Shown here: positions 53,127 through 62,667 of the stretch, in pieces
Position numbering within the stretch: position 1 is the first letter of the stretch
How the letters are laid out: every line of letters begins with the position of its first letter
DNA from: Desulfarculales bacterium UBA696
GTDB lineage: Bacteria; Desulfobacterota; Syntrophobacteria; Syntrophobacterales; Syntrophobacteraceae
NCBI GenBank assembly: GCA_002298995.1
Contig: DBMO01000046.1
Span: 13,681-77,680, forward strand
Reading direction: 5' to 3'
DNA length: 64,000 nucleotides
Translations under genes and position numbers: made by a program
Notes under the pieces: model-generated
Seen by the model: the letters and a program-made list of their open reading frames with translations, nothing else
What the model was told of the DNA's origin: nothing
The model's database searches: none

Positions 53127-53140
53127 CCTTTACGTAAAGG
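53127..53140. promoter_or_regulatory. 14-bp perfect palindrome upstream of the binding-protein gene
   Basis: CCTTTACGTAAAGG lies 63 bases before the start of the solute-binding protein gene and could be an operator. Confidence 0.4.
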
Positions 53141-53202
53141 TGGCTGCTGTTTTCACCGATATAACAAGGGTATAAGGGGATTCCACCGGGAAGGATCCGT
53201 GA

Positions 53203-54369
53203 ATGTTTCGTGCCCGCATGTTCTTTTTTTTGCTGACCTTTTTGGCTCTAGGTTTTCCGGCCGCCGATTGCCGCGCTGCAACCGCGGCCCCCATACGCAT
53301 CGGCGCCACCGTGTCGCTGGAAGGCAAATACGCGGAGCCGTCGAGCAGCATCCGAGACAGCTTCAAGCTGTGGGAAAAACAGGTAAACGAGCGTGGTGGA
53401 CTTCTTGGAAGACCCGTCGAATTAATCCTCTATGACGACAAGAGCAACGCGGACAATGTTCGCGAACTCTACACCAAACTTATTGCGCAGGACAAAGTGG
53501 ACCTCGTGCTCTCCCCCTACGGCACACCACTTACACTGGCGGCCGCCGAGGTCACTACCAGATGCGGTTATACGATGCTTGCGTGCGGGGCTTCCGGGGA
53601 CGAAATCTGGAACGGCAAACTGCTGAAGGTGTTCGGGATGTATTCCCCCGCCAGGCGCTATTTTATCGGACTGCTCAACATCATGGCCGCTAACGGCCTG
53701 AACACCGTGGCTATTGTGTATGAAGACAGCTCGTTTACCAGGGACGCCGCCGAAGGCGCCAAGGAGTGGGCGGAGCGTTTCGGGCTGAAGGTGAGCCTTT
53801 ACAGGTCCTACTCCGTCGGAAAAGACGATCTGCCAAACCTGCTAAAGGATGTTCGCAAAGAAAATCCCGATGGGCTCATTCTCGCCTCTTATCCCGATGA
53901 TATCTACCTGTCGCTTGATTGGATGAAAGCACATAAATACAGACCCAGGGTACTGGCGACTACCGTAAATTCAGCCTATCCGCATTTTTTCCAAAAGGTC
54001 GGCAGCATAGGAGAAGGCATTTTCGGCCCCTCACAATGGGAGCCGGACGAACGTATTCCGTTTCCGGGGACAAAAAGATTTGTTGCAGATTACGTGAACT
54101 TCACTCAAAGAGTTCCCTCCTACCACTCCGGGTCATCCTACGCAAGCTGCCAGGTACTCGAGAGGGCCGTCCAGCATTGCCAATGCCTGGACCAGACCAA
54201 GCTGGCCGATTTCATCAGCTCGCTCGATACGGTTACAATCATCGGACGCTTCAAGGTAGGGCAAAACGGCAGACAGACCGGGCACAATTCCATGCTGATC
54301 CAATGGCAAAATGGGAGGAAGGAAATCGTTTTCCCGCCCAGCATGCAAACCGCTCCGCCCAGGATCTGA
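53203..54369 (+). CDS. Periplasmic substrate-binding protein (Peripla_BP_6/LivK-like)
   Basis: The 388-residue protein has a signal peptide (MFFFLLTFLALGFPAADCRA) and a type I binding fold: PIRIGATVSLEGKYAEPSS, GGLLGRPVELILYDDKSNADN and a middle PSPYG region typical of branched-chain amino acid or amide binding proteins. No permease or ATPase genes are nearby. Instead a membrane histidine kinase starts 16 bases after it, so it may feed a signal rather than transport. The ligand is unknown. Confidence 0.85.
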   Translation: MFRARMFFFLLTFLALGFPAADCRAATAAPIRIGATVSLEGKYAEPSSSIRDSFKLWEKQVNERGGLLGRPVELILYDDKSNADNVRELYTKLIAQDKVDLVLSPYGTPLTLAAAEVTTRCGYTMLACGASGDEIWNGKLLKVFGMYSPARRYFIGLLNIMAANGLNTVAIVYEDSSFTRDAAEGAKEWAERFGLKVSLYRSYSVGKDDLPNLLKDVRKENPDGLILASYPDDIYLSLDWMKAHKYRPRVLATTVNSAYPHFFQKVGSIGEGIFGPSQWEPDERIPFPGTKRFVADYVNFTQRVPSYHSGSSYASCQVLERAVQHCQCLDQTKLADFISSLDTVTIIGRFKVGQNGRQTGHNSMLIQWQNGRKEIVFPPSMQTAPPRI

Positions 54370-54385
54370 TCGATGAGGAACCAAG

Positions 54386-56722
54386 ATGTTTAGGACGTGG
54401 CTGGCGGCTAAGAATCGCATCGTACTTTGGATTATAATTCCATTCTTTCTGGTTGGTTTAACCATATCTGCCCTCTCGGTCTATTTCTGGACCAAGCCGG
54501 TAACCTCCTTTATCGAAAGCCGCAACGAGGACGAGCTCAAATTGGCATCTAGCCTGGGCATTCAGTACTGCGAGGACAGGCTGAACGAAATTCTCAATCT
54601 CAGGCTCGAAAACGATCCTGAAATGGTTGCTTCCATGCGTGCCGAGGCCATAAAAGAGGTAATAGGTATAAACAAGGGATTCAGCCATATCCAGATGATG
54701 ATCGTGGAAGCCGGGAACACGGTTGTAGGCGCTTCGGTTCCCGACCTATCCGAGTTTCCAGCCAATATGACACGGGAGAAAACCCCGGTTATACGGGAAA
54801 TACTTGGCAGCAGGCCGGTGAGGATGCATTACCGATATTTCCCGTTCTGGCGCTGGCACATTATAAGTTTCATCTACGAGAGCGACTATCTCGGGCCGGT
54901 TCTCCTTGCCAGGGAGACCGTTTACGTTGCGAGCATCGCCGTGCTTTTGTTCATGACGGCGACGGTCCTTTTCCTGTTCAACCGCATCCTCAATAGGCCG
55001 CTTACAAGGATAATTCACGCCGCGGAGGGAATCGCCCAGGGCCGATACACCCGATTGAGAATGACCAGGCGGGACGAAATAGGAAAACTTGCCCAGGCAT
55101 TCGACTCCATGGTGAAGAGTCTTGAAGATGATAAGAACTGGATTCACGCCATCATGTCAAAGCTCAAGGAGTCCGAGGAGCGCTACCGGCTGCTCTCCGA
55201 GAATTCACTTGCAAATATCGTGATGGTGCAGGAGGGACGGTTCATATACGCGAACCGGACGACCATGGCAAACTCCGGCTATTCGGCCGACGAACTGTAC
55301 CATCTGAACGTTTTGTCCTTCGTCCACCCGGAAGATCATGAACTTGTCAGGCAGAAGATGTTCGGCGATACAGAGGACGCGCTTTTGCCGGATCGCTATG
55401 AGTTCCGCTACATTACCAAAAACGGCGATACCAGGTGGCTGGAAATGTTGGCCGTTCCAACTTTCTACAGGGGCAAAACAGCCATGATGGGGCACGCCAT
55501 AGATATATCGGACAAGAAGAGGGCGCAGGAGGAGCAGAAAAAATTGGAGGATAAACTCCAGCAGGCACAGAAGCTGGAAGCTATCGGTACAATCGTGGGG
55601 GCGGTTGCCCATGATCTCAACAACATATTGGCGGGCCTTGTCGGCTACCCCGATCTGCTCCTGTTGCAGACCCCGGAAGAGAGTCCGCACCGCAAGTACA
55701 TCCTCGCCATACAGCAATCGGGCCAGAAAGCCGCCGCAATCGTTCAGGACCTTCTTGCGATGGTAAGAAGGGGGGTGGTGGTAAAGGAAATCATCAACCT
55801 GAATAATGTTATCGAACAGTACCTGATATCGTCGGAACTGGAACGATTGCGCGGCGGCAACAATGATTTGAAAATCGAATCAGAACTCGATCCAGATCTG
55901 CTCAACACTTCAGGTTCTCAAACCCACCTGTTCAAAAGCATCGTCAATCTGGTCTCCAATGCCGCTGATTCCTCAGGGCCTGGCGGCAGAATCAGCATCC
56001 GGACCGAGAACCGCTACATTGACCGGGACGGCACTTCCGATGACGACCCTCGGGAAGGAGAATACGTTGTAGTGAGCGTCTCGGACAATGGCGCCGGGAT
56101 TTCCAAAGCCGATCTGGCGAGGATATTCGAACCGTTCTATACAAAAAAGGTGCTCGGCAGAGGCGGTACGGGTCTTGGCATGCCCATGGTGTGGTCCACG
56201 GTCAAGGACCACTCGGGCTACATCCAGGTGGAAACCGCGGAAGGTAGTGGGACCACGATCGAACTCTACTTTCCAGCAACCAGGGAAGCCCTGCCCAACA
56301 GGCAAGCCATTGCCTCGTTCGAGTCTCACGGGGGGACCGAAACTATCCTTGTGGTAGACGATGTAAAGGAGCAAAGGGAACTCGCCAGCGAATTTCTGAC
56401 CAGTCTCGGGTACACCGTGCATCTTGCCAGGAGTGGAGAAGAAGCGGTTGAATATTTCAAAAACAACGGCCGCGCCGACCTGCTGGTCCTCGATATGATA
56501 ATGGACCCCGGAATTGACGGCCTGGAGACCTACAAGAAAATCCTCGATCTTCGACCGGCACAAAGAGCGATTATCGCCAGCGGCTTTTCCGAATCCGACC
56601 GTATAAGGGATGCCCGCAGACTCGGCGCCAAGACCTGCATCATCAAGCCCTATACCCTGCAAAAACTCGCCTTGGCCGTAAGAGAAGAATTAAACAGGTG
56701 CAGCGACGGCCACTTAGCTTGA
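54386..56722 (+). CDS. Hybrid sensor histidine kinase with PAS and receiver domains
   Basis: The 778-residue protein has a span near 12-35, a periplasmic region to about 175, a second span (about 178-198), a HAMP linker, a PAS domain (about 265-378), a coiled-coil, a kinase core with His409 (AHDLNN) and ATP motifs SDNGAGIS and GGTGLGMPMV, and a C-terminal receiver with phospho-acceptor Asp703 (LLVLDM). Its output partner is not encoded here. Placed directly after the binding-protein gene, its periplasmic region may read that protein's state. Confidence 0.9.
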   Translation: MFRTWLAAKNRIVLWIIIPFFLVGLTISALSVYFWTKPVTSFIESRNEDELKLASSLGIQYCEDRLNEILNLRLENDPEMVASMRAEAIKEVIGINKGFSHIQMMIVEAGNTVVGASVPDLSEFPANMTREKTPVIREILGSRPVRMHYRYFPFWRWHIISFIYESDYLGPVLLARETVYVASIAVLLFMTATVLFLFNRILNRPLTRIIHAAEGIAQGRYTRLRMTRRDEIGKLAQAFDSMVKSLEDDKNWIHAIMSKLKESEERYRLLSENSLANIVMVQEGRFIYANRTTMANSGYSADELYHLNVLSFVHPEDHELVRQKMFGDTEDALLPDRYEFRYITKNGDTRWLEMLAVPTFYRGKTAMMGHAIDISDKKRAQEEQKKLEDKLQQAQKLEAIGTIVGAVAHDLNNILAGLVGYPDLLLLQTPEESPHRKYILAIQQSGQKAAAIVQDLLAMVRRGVVVKEIINLNNVIEQYLISSELERLRGGNNDLKIESELDPDLLNTSGSQTHLFKSIVNLVSNAADSSGPGGRISIRTENRYIDRDGTSDDDPREGEYVVVSVSDNGAGISKADLARIFEPFYTKKVLGRGGTGLGMPMVWSTVKDHSGYIQVETAEGSGTTIELYFPATREALPNRQAIASFESHGGTETILVVDDVKEQRELASEFLTSLGYTVHLARSGEEAVEYFKNNGRADLLVLDMIMDPGIDGLETYKKILDLRPAQRAIIASGFSESDRIRDARRLGAKTCIIKPYTLQKLALAVREELNRCSDGHLA

Positions 56723-56800
56723 GGATCATCTTCGATATTTGCTTCCAATGCTTTTTTTTTGCGCGAGGGGATTTCCATGGAGCGCCGAGCTTCCTCTCCA

Positions 56801-57403
56801 TTAGTCCCGCCGGTTAAACTCGTTCATCGACGCTGTAAGGCAGGTGGAAAGAATTGTGATAGCTGCTTTCTCGGCCTGGTCGAGAAGTGTTTCGAACTCT
56901 TCGCGATCTTCGGCGTAGGGTGGCTGCAACACGAATGTCTCGACAGGCTCGCCGTGCTTGGGGCGGCCGATACCGAGTTTAAGGCGGGGGAAATCGCTTG
57001 TACCAAGGTGGTCCATTATTGACTGCACCCCCTTATGTCCGCCCGCTCCGCCTCTTGCGGCAATGCGAATCCTCGCGAAGGGAAGGTCCAGGTCGTCGTG
57101 GATAACAATGGCCTGCTGGGGTGCGATTCCAAAATATTTCAGGACTTCTCCGACCGCTTCCCCGCTGCGATTCATGTAGGTAAGCGGCTTTACGAAAAGA
57201 ATTTTTCGCCCTTCGGCCTGCCCCGCGCCCCAGCTTGCCCGGAACTTTCGCTCCTGCATCCCGATCCTGTAGTGGTCGATCAGCCGGTCGGCTATCTTGA
57301 AACCGACATTGTGCCGGGTATTTTCGTATTCTTTTCCCGGATTTCCGAGGCCGATAACGGCCAGAATCTTATCCTCGTCGGAATTCCGGCAGGGATCGCT
57401 CAT
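56801..57403 (-). CDS. pth: Peptidyl-tRNA hydrolase
   Basis: The 200-residue enzyme frees tRNA from stalled peptidyl-tRNA. VIGLGNPGKEYENTRHNVGF holds the catalytic His31; KPLTYMNRSG and HDDLDLPFARIR with GGAGGHKGVQSI complete the active cleft. GGAGGGAG precedes the ATG. It sits in the usual prs-rplY-pth order. Confidence 0.96.
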   Translation of the reverse strand: MSDPCRNSDEDKILAVIGLGNPGKEYENTRHNVGFKIADRLIDHYRIGMQERKFRASWGAGQAEGRKILFVKPLTYMNRSGEAVGEVLKYFGIAPQQAIVIHDDLDLPFARIRIAARGGAGGHKGVQSIMDHLGTSDFPRLKLGIGRPKHGEPVETFVLQPPYAEDREEFETLLDQAEKAAITILSTCLTASMNEFNRRD

Positions 57404-57471
57404 AGGCTCCCTCCATCGAGCAACGGCATGCTAGCCGTAAATTACCGCCTATAAGAGATTGCGGGTAACAA

Positions 57472-57501
57472 AAGAGCGGGGGAAAATCTCCCGCCGCTCT
57501 T
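57472..57501 (-). terminator. Hairpin between rplY and pth
   Basis: AAGAGCGGGGGA pairs with TCCCGCCGCTCTT with one bulge. On the minus strand it is followed by TTGTTACC, so termination is probably partial. Confidence 0.55.
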
Positions 57502-57550
57502 CATTGCGCTCTGTTGCTGTAGTCTAACCCTTATATCCACGAGTGAGGCG

Positions 57551-58147
57551 CTACTTGGCCTTGCCTTCCCCCTCGCCGGGCGTTTCGGCCACTTCGGGGG
57601 CAAGGATGCTAACGACGCCCATGGCTTTCTCATCCGTAAGCTCGTAGCCGGCTTGCGCTTCGAGGTCTCCGACGTGCAGAATGTTGCCCAGGTCCAGCTT
57701 GCTGACATTGATCTTGACACTTTCCGGAATCTGGTTGGGAAGACACCGGACCGAGAGAGTGCGCTGGATGAGGTTCAATTCGCCGCCCTTGGAAACGCCG
57801 ATCGAGTCGCCGATCAGTTCCACCGGGACCTCGACCTCGATGGGCTGATCGAGCGGCACTTCGTAGAAATCGACGTGCAGAAAACGCCTGCGGTACGGGT
57901 GTACCTGGACTTCGCGTATGAGCACCTGCCGGGCTTCGCCACCGCCATCGATATTAAGGTTAAGGAGCTTGCTCTCCCCGTGCGTATCGCGCAGCAGCTT
58001 TTCCAGCTGGAGGGCCGAAACGGACAGTGAAATGGCTTCTGTTTTGGGTCCGTACAGGATGGCCGGGACACTGCTTTCACGGCGGATCCTTCGCGCAGCC
58101 CCTTTCCCGTGCTGGTCTCTTTTTTGCGCTGTAAGTTCAAAATTCAT
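57551..58147 (-). CDS. rplY: 50S ribosomal protein L25, general-stress (Ctc) form
   Basis: The 198-residue protein has an N-terminal 5S rRNA-binding L25 domain (KGAARRIRRESSVPAILYG) and the longer C-terminal TL5/Ctc domain (VEVPVELIGDSIGVSKGGEL). GGAGG precedes the ATG. It lies between prs and pth. Confidence 0.95.
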   Translation of the reverse strand: MNFELTAQKRDQHGKGAARRIRRESSVPAILYGPKTEAISLSVSALQLEKLLRDTHGESKLLNLNIDGGGEARQVLIREVQVHPYRRRFLHVDFYEVPLDQPIEVEVPVELIGDSIGVSKGGELNLIQRTLSVRCLPNQIPESVKINVSKLDLGNILHVGDLEAQAGYELTDEKAMGVVSILAPEVAETPGEGEGKAK

Positions 58148-58183
58148 CTACAAATTCCTCCTGTCAAGAGCGCGTGCGGGCGC

Positions 58184-59119
58184 TCAGATTTCTGCAAACA
58201 TCGAGCTTACGTGTTCCTCGAAATGAACCCTTTTTATAGCTTCGGCAAGCATTGGCGCAATGCTGACATGGCGGATACGCCCGCAATCAGCGGCCTGCCG
58301 CGAAAGCGGGATTGTATCGGTGACCATGAGCGTTCTAATCGGTGAAGAGACGATCTTCTCGACCGCACTGCCCGACAGCACCGGGTGAACGCAGCACGCG
58401 TCAACGACCCCAGCCCCCGCGGCCTGCGCCGCCATGGCCGTTCTCACCACCTTTGTGCCTGTATCCACCATATCGTCAAGTATGATAACCCGCCGGCCTT
58501 TGACGTTTCCCACGATGTGCGGATGGGTTCCGTTTTCCTCTCGGTAGTCCATGAGGGCCAGGTCGAGCTTCAGGCGCGATGCAAAAAGGCGCGTGCGCTC
58601 GACACCCCCGGCATCCGGGGCTACCACGATTTCATCGCCTTTGATCTCGGGCTTGAGCTCGTTTATAAAGACAGTTGTCCCGAAAAGGTGATCCACCGGA
58701 ATGTTGAAAAACCCCTGGATCTGATCGGCATGAAGATCGATGGTGATTACCCGGTGTGCGCCGGCGGCGGTTATTAAATCCGCCATCATTTTGGCCGTGA
58801 TCGCCACCCGGGGCTTTTCCTTCTGGTCCTGGCGTCCATAGCCGTAGTAGGGAATAACGGCATTTACGCGCCTTGCGGACGCCCTCTTCAGGGCATCGAT
58901 CATGACCAGAAGCTCCATTATATTCTCATTGACCGGCGGACACGTGGACTGAAGGACATAGGTGTCCTTCCCCCTGACGTTCTCGCCGATTTCGACCCGT
59001 ATTTCACCGTCGCTGAAGCGACCGACGAGGACCTTGCCGGGTGTGATCCCGAGCTGCGAGCAGACCTTCTCGTTCAGCGGGTTCGAATTTCCAGCAAAAA
59101 GAGTGAGACGGCTCCACAT
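58184..59119 (-). CDS. prs: Ribose-phosphate pyrophosphokinase
   Basis: The 311-residue enzyme makes PRPP from ribose-5-phosphate and ATP. It shows FSDGEIRVEIGENVRGKD, the YYGYGRQDQK flexible-loop region, and the PRPP-binding VIILDDMVDTGTKVV. ATG at 59119 is preferred because MWSRLTLFAGNSNP is the usual start; the ribosome site is weak. Confidence 0.96.
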   Translation of the reverse strand: MWSRLTLFAGNSNPLNEKVCSQLGITPGKVLVGRFSDGEIRVEIGENVRGKDTYVLQSTCPPVNENIMELLVMIDALKRASARRVNAVIPYYGYGRQDQKEKPRVAITAKMMADLITAAGAHRVITIDLHADQIQGFFNIPVDHLFGTTVFINELKPEIKGDEIVVAPDAGGVERTRLFASRLKLDLALMDYREENGTHPHIVGNVKGRRVIILDDMVDTGTKVVRTAMAAQAAGAGVVDACCVHPVLSGSAVEKIVSSPIRTLMVTDTIPLSRQAADCGRIRHVSIAPMLAEAIKRVHFEEHVSSMFAEI

Positions 59120-59179
59120 AGACTTCAACTTCGCTCGAAAGTGACCGGAGGACTCGAAAATCCGGCACCTCAAAAAAAA

Positions 59180-59254
59180 TGGCTGGGGCGGAAGGATTCG
59201 AACCTTCGAATGCGGGTGCCAAAGACCCGTGCCTTACCGCTTGGCCACGCCCCA
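59180..59254 (-). tRNA. tRNA-Gln (anticodon UUG)
   Basis: The reverse strand gives acceptor TGGGGCG/CGCCCCA, anticodon loop TCTTTGG with TTG, T-loop GGTTCGAATC, discriminator G and encoded CCA (59180-59182). It lies between ispE and prs, a common order in deltaproteobacteria. Confidence 0.96.
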
Positions 59255-59314
59255 AACAGCTGGGTAATGACAATTTAACAGCGAGGGCAATTTGCCGCCG
59301 CTCAAAAAAACTCC

Positions 59315-60199
59315 TCAGGAGGAGCTGATCATGCGAATATTTTTTTCGTCTTTAATAATGACTTTAGCGGAACCAGCCCAAAAGTTCGGCCAATCCCTTC
59401 CGGCGTCGATTTCGGCCGCCAGGGCAGCATCCCGGGATTCGAAAATCCCGAAAACAGTGGGTCCGCTTCCACTCATCGATGATGCCAGAGCACCGCGCCC
59501 GAGCAGCCACTTCTTCAAGTCCGAGATGACCGGGTACTGAGAGGTAGTAACCGATTCGAGATCGTTTTCAATCACCTCGGCGGGTTTTCGCGAAACAGTG
59601 TTGAAACGACCAAGTGTAATTTGAGACTTTCCTCTTGTCAATTTTAAATTCGAGTAGACCCAGGCGGTCGGCACACTGACAGGAGGCTTTATCAACAAAA
59701 GAGGATATTCCGGAATACCGTCCGCAAATTCGAGCTTCTCCCCTATTCCGGTTGCCAGTGCGGGTTTTTGGTGCAAAAAGAAAGGAACGTCGGCACCCAG
59801 CCCCAGGGCGATCTTGTGAAGGGAAGCAGCGGGCAGTATGTTTTGAAAACAATGGTTTAGGGCGAGAAGAACCCCTGCGGCATCCGAGCTTCCGCCGCCC
59901 AGGCCGGCCCCGGAAGGTATGTTCTTTTCGAGGTCGATATGAACGGCCCGAGTGAGTCCGCCGGCTTCGAGGAAACGCTCGGCGGCACGCCACGCGAGAT
60001 TTCGGGAATCCTCGGGGATACCAGTGGTGTTGCAGCGGAGGGAAACCGGTCCAGCTGCCTCACTCACCTCGACGGCGATCCTGTCGAAGATCGACACCGG
60101 CAGCATCAAGCTGGACAGTTCATGGTATCCGTCCTCGCGCTTGCGGACAACCTCCAGCCAGAGGTTTATTTTTGCGGGTACGTAGGTCTCGACAACCAA
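59315..60199 (-). CDS. ispE: 4-diphosphocytidyl-2-C-methyl-D-erythritol kinase
   Basis: The 294-residue GHMP kinase works in the MEP isoprenoid pathway. PAKINLWLEVVRKREDGYHELSS is the family start, IPSGAGLGGGSSDAAG binds ATP, and MSGSGPTVFG lies near the end. The start is TTG at 60199 with a poor ribosome site; no ATG lies closer to the PAKINL motif. Confidence 0.94.
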   Translation of the reverse strand: MVVETYVPAKINLWLEVVRKREDGYHELSSLMLPVSIFDRIAVEVSEAAGPVSLRCNTTGIPEDSRNLAWRAAERFLEAGGLTRAVHIDLEKNIPSGAGLGGGSSDAAGVLLALNHCFQNILPAASLHKIALGLGADVPFFLHQKPALATGIGEKLEFADGIPEYPLLLIKPPVSVPTAWVYSNLKLTRGKSQITLGRFNTVSRKPAEVIENDLESVTTSQYPVISDLKKWLLGRGALASSMSGSGPTVFGIFESRDAALAAEIDAGRDWPNFWAGSAKVIIKDEKNIRMISSS

Positions 60200-60222
60200 G
60201 GGGTCCGGGCCTCTTTGTTCGG

Positions 60223-60657
60223 CTACTTGCCGCTCGATTTCTGAACGTAGCGCATTCTTAAATCGTACAGGACCGATTTAAGAAGCTGTTCCTCGTCCTT
60301 GTCGAGATTACCCTTGGTCTTTTCTTCGAGCATGCCGAGAGTGTCTATGATCTGCTTGGCCAAGCCGAGGTCGACATGGGTCTCGTTGGTTTCAGGCTCC
60401 TGGATTTCCCCCAGGAGAACCAGGGCCGAAGAGCTGAGGGAGAAGATAAAAGTTGCCATCGAGACCTCGGGAAGAGGCCGCTCCCGTCCGGCTTCTCCGG
60501 CTTTCTTTTCAGGACCGGGTTCACTGGGCTTCCGCTCGGCCTTTTCTTCCTTGCCGGCTTCGCTTTCGGCCCGTGTCTCTTTTCCGGCTTCCTCCTCGGA
60601 GGTGAACCTGCGTTTGTCCTTAATGACGAATCCCTTGTCTTCTTCTTTTTCTGCCAT
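60223..60657 (-). CDS. DUF1844 protein
   Basis: The 144-residue protein has a charged Glu/Lys-rich first half and a C-terminal DUF1844 helical domain (SMATFIFSLSSSALVLLGEI, VDLGLAKQIIDTLGMLEEKT). Such genes often lie near housekeeping genes; function unknown. It lies just upstream of ispE on the same strand. Confidence 0.88.
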   Translation of the reverse strand: MAEKEEDKGFVIKDKRRFTSEEEAGKETRAESEAGKEEKAERKPSEPGPEKKAGEAGRERPLPEVSMATFIFSLSSSALVLLGEIQEPETNETHVDLGLAKQIIDTLGMLEEKTKGNLDKDEEQLLKSVLYDLRMRYVQKSSGK

Positions 60658-60737
60658 TGAACCCTTCCTCCAGCATTAGAATCCAGAAAGCGGGTCTTGC
60701 CGCGCCGAAAAGCGACCCGGCGGGAACTATCGAGAGC

Positions 60738-62318
60738 CTAAACCTCCACTGCCTGCACGATATCGACGTTGTCCATCGCCAGCAGTTCCTTGATTACCGC
60801 CGGGGGCGTGGATGTATCGGTTCGCAGGAAGATAATGTTTTGTCCGCGTTCGAGCACCTGCCCGACGCTCATTTTTGAAATATTTACATTGTTGCGGCCA
60901 AGACAAGTCCCGATTGCCCCTATGGTGCCAGGAGTATCGATATTGTATATAAGCAGCAGGTGTCCCTCGAGCGCCGCTTCCAGCCGAAAGTCGTTTATGC
61001 GCACCATTCGCGGTTCTTTTTTCCCGAATATGGTGCCCGCTACCATGTTTTCCTGCTCGGAGGTTTTAACGTGAATGCTTATGAGGTTCGTGTAGTCTTC
61101 GGCCTCGCTTCGGACCGCCTCGGTCACCTTGATGTTTCTTTCCTTTACATGGACCGGGACGTTCACGAAATTAACCATGTCGCCGAGGATTGGGCTAAGC
61201 ATCCCCTTGAGGATAGCTATGGTAAGGGGATTTTTCTCCAGGGCGGCCACCTCGCCGACGTACTCTATCGATACCTTCTGGATGGCCCCCTTGGTCATCT
61301 GGGTAAGTACGCTCCCAAGCTTTTCGGCCAATCCGAGATAAGGCCGCAGCTTCGCCAAGACAGCGCCGTCGATATTGGGGGCATTGACCGCATTACGGAT
61401 GGTCCCGCGTGTAAGAAAATCCGCGACCTGGTCGGCAACCGCCACCGCCACGTTCTCCTGGGCTTCTTCGGTCGATGCGCCCAAATGGGGAGTCGCCACC
61501 ACCTGTTCGAGTTCAATAAGCGGATTCCCAACTGGAGGTTCCGAGCTGAACACATCGAGTGCCGCACCGGCTACTATACCGCTCTTGATGGCTTCGGCGA
61601 GGTCAGCCTCATTTACTATGCCCCCTCGAGCGCAGTTGATGATGAATACGCCCGGCTTCATCTTTTTAAATGCATCGGAGCTGAACAGGTTTCGGGTTTC
61701 CGCCGTCATGGGGGTGTGAACCGTTATGTAGTCTGAGCGCGCAAAAAGCTCATCCAGGCTCACCGCCTCGATGTCCATCTGCTCCAATACCTCGGAATTG
61801 ATGAAGGGATCAAAACCTATGACCTTCATCTTGAGCCCCATCGCCCTGTCGGCGACCACCCGCCCAATCCGTCCGAGCCCTATAATCCCGAGCACCTTGT
61901 TAAAAACTTCCTTGCCCTGGAAGCGCTTCTTTTCCCATTTACCAGCCTTAATAGAACTGGATGCCTGGGGGATATTCCGGGTCAGGGAAAGCATCAAGGC
62001 GATCGCGTGTTCCGCGGTCGTTATGACGTTGCCTTCGGGAGTGTTCATTACGACGATCCCGTGCTTGCTCGCCGCCTCCACGTCAACATTGTCGAGCCCT
62101 ATCCCCGCGCGGCCGATCACTTTCAGGTTGCCGGCATTCTCGAGCACATCCGCCGTCACCTTGGTCCCGCTGCGGATCACGAGCGCATCGAAATCCTTGA
62201 TGGCCTGACGGAACTGCTCCGGCGTGAGCTTGGTTTTTACCTCGACCTGGAACCCGGGGACCCTTGTGAGCTTCTCTATTCCGGCATCGGACAAGTCATC
62301 GCTGACCAAAATCCTCAT
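60738..62318 (-). CDS. serA: D-3-phosphoglycerate dehydrogenase
   Basis: The 526-residue enzyme starts serine synthesis. The NAD-binding GIIGLGRIGRVVADRA, substrate motifs RAGIGLDNVD and HLGASTEEAQENVA, and a C-terminal ACT domain (about the last 75 residues, LLIYNIDTPGTIGAIG) mark the long form with an intervening domain. ATG at 62318 is preferred, after GGAGG. The ACT domain allows serine feedback. Confidence 0.96.
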   Translation of the reverse strand: MRILVSDDLSDAGIEKLTRVPGFQVEVKTKLTPEQFRQAIKDFDALVIRSGTKVTADVLENAGNLKVIGRAGIGLDNVDVEAASKHGIVVMNTPEGNVITTAEHAIALMLSLTRNIPQASSSIKAGKWEKKRFQGKEVFNKVLGIIGLGRIGRVVADRAMGLKMKVIGFDPFINSEVLEQMDIEAVSLDELFARSDYITVHTPMTAETRNLFSSDAFKKMKPGVFIINCARGGIVNEADLAEAIKSGIVAGAALDVFSSEPPVGNPLIELEQVVATPHLGASTEEAQENVAVAVADQVADFLTRGTIRNAVNAPNIDGAVLAKLRPYLGLAEKLGSVLTQMTKGAIQKVSIEYVGEVAALEKNPLTIAILKGMLSPILGDMVNFVNVPVHVKERNIKVTEAVRSEAEDYTNLISIHVKTSEQENMVAGTIFGKKEPRMVRINDFRLEAALEGHLLLIYNIDTPGTIGAIGTCLGRNNVNISKMSVGQVLERGQNIIFLRTDTSTPPAVIKELLAMDNVDIVQAVEV

Positions 62319-62667
62319 CAAAACCTCCATGAAACCCGACCCGCTCCTTCCCGGAGAGCCGGTCTTCCCTTGATAAAAATGCGCACCCCAAAATAGACAA
62401 ATCCCGCATGAGCGGGAATTTAGTAGCCGAAAAGGAACATTTAAGTTTCAATCCAGCACCCCGGCGCGGGGGCGGTATTACAATAGTTTCCCACTTCTTG
62501 AGTGAATTATCTACGCTAGCATCCCTGGCCCATTGGCGTCAAGTGGCAATGCGCAAGGCATTTGCCTAAAATGGTCTACTCCGGGCGCCTGCCTTGATGG
62601 ATGGTCCATAATGCTCTATGCGCCCGACCAGAGCAACGTCGCATCATCAGGGGGAATCCGCCCGCAT
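62319..62667. other. Leader region of serA
   Basis: About 350 bases between the dehydrogenase gene and serA. A hairpin TCCCGC/GCGGGA lies at 62402-62417. No gene seen. Confidence 0.45.

Larger units (their letters stand above)
52642..53202. other. Intergenic region after clpP, with hairpin, repeat and palindrome
   Basis: About 560 bases hold the hairpin at 52672-52708, the related REP half-element at 52746-52807, a GC-rich structured stretch at 53045-53100 and the palindrome at 53127-53140. No gene is supported. Confidence 0.5.
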
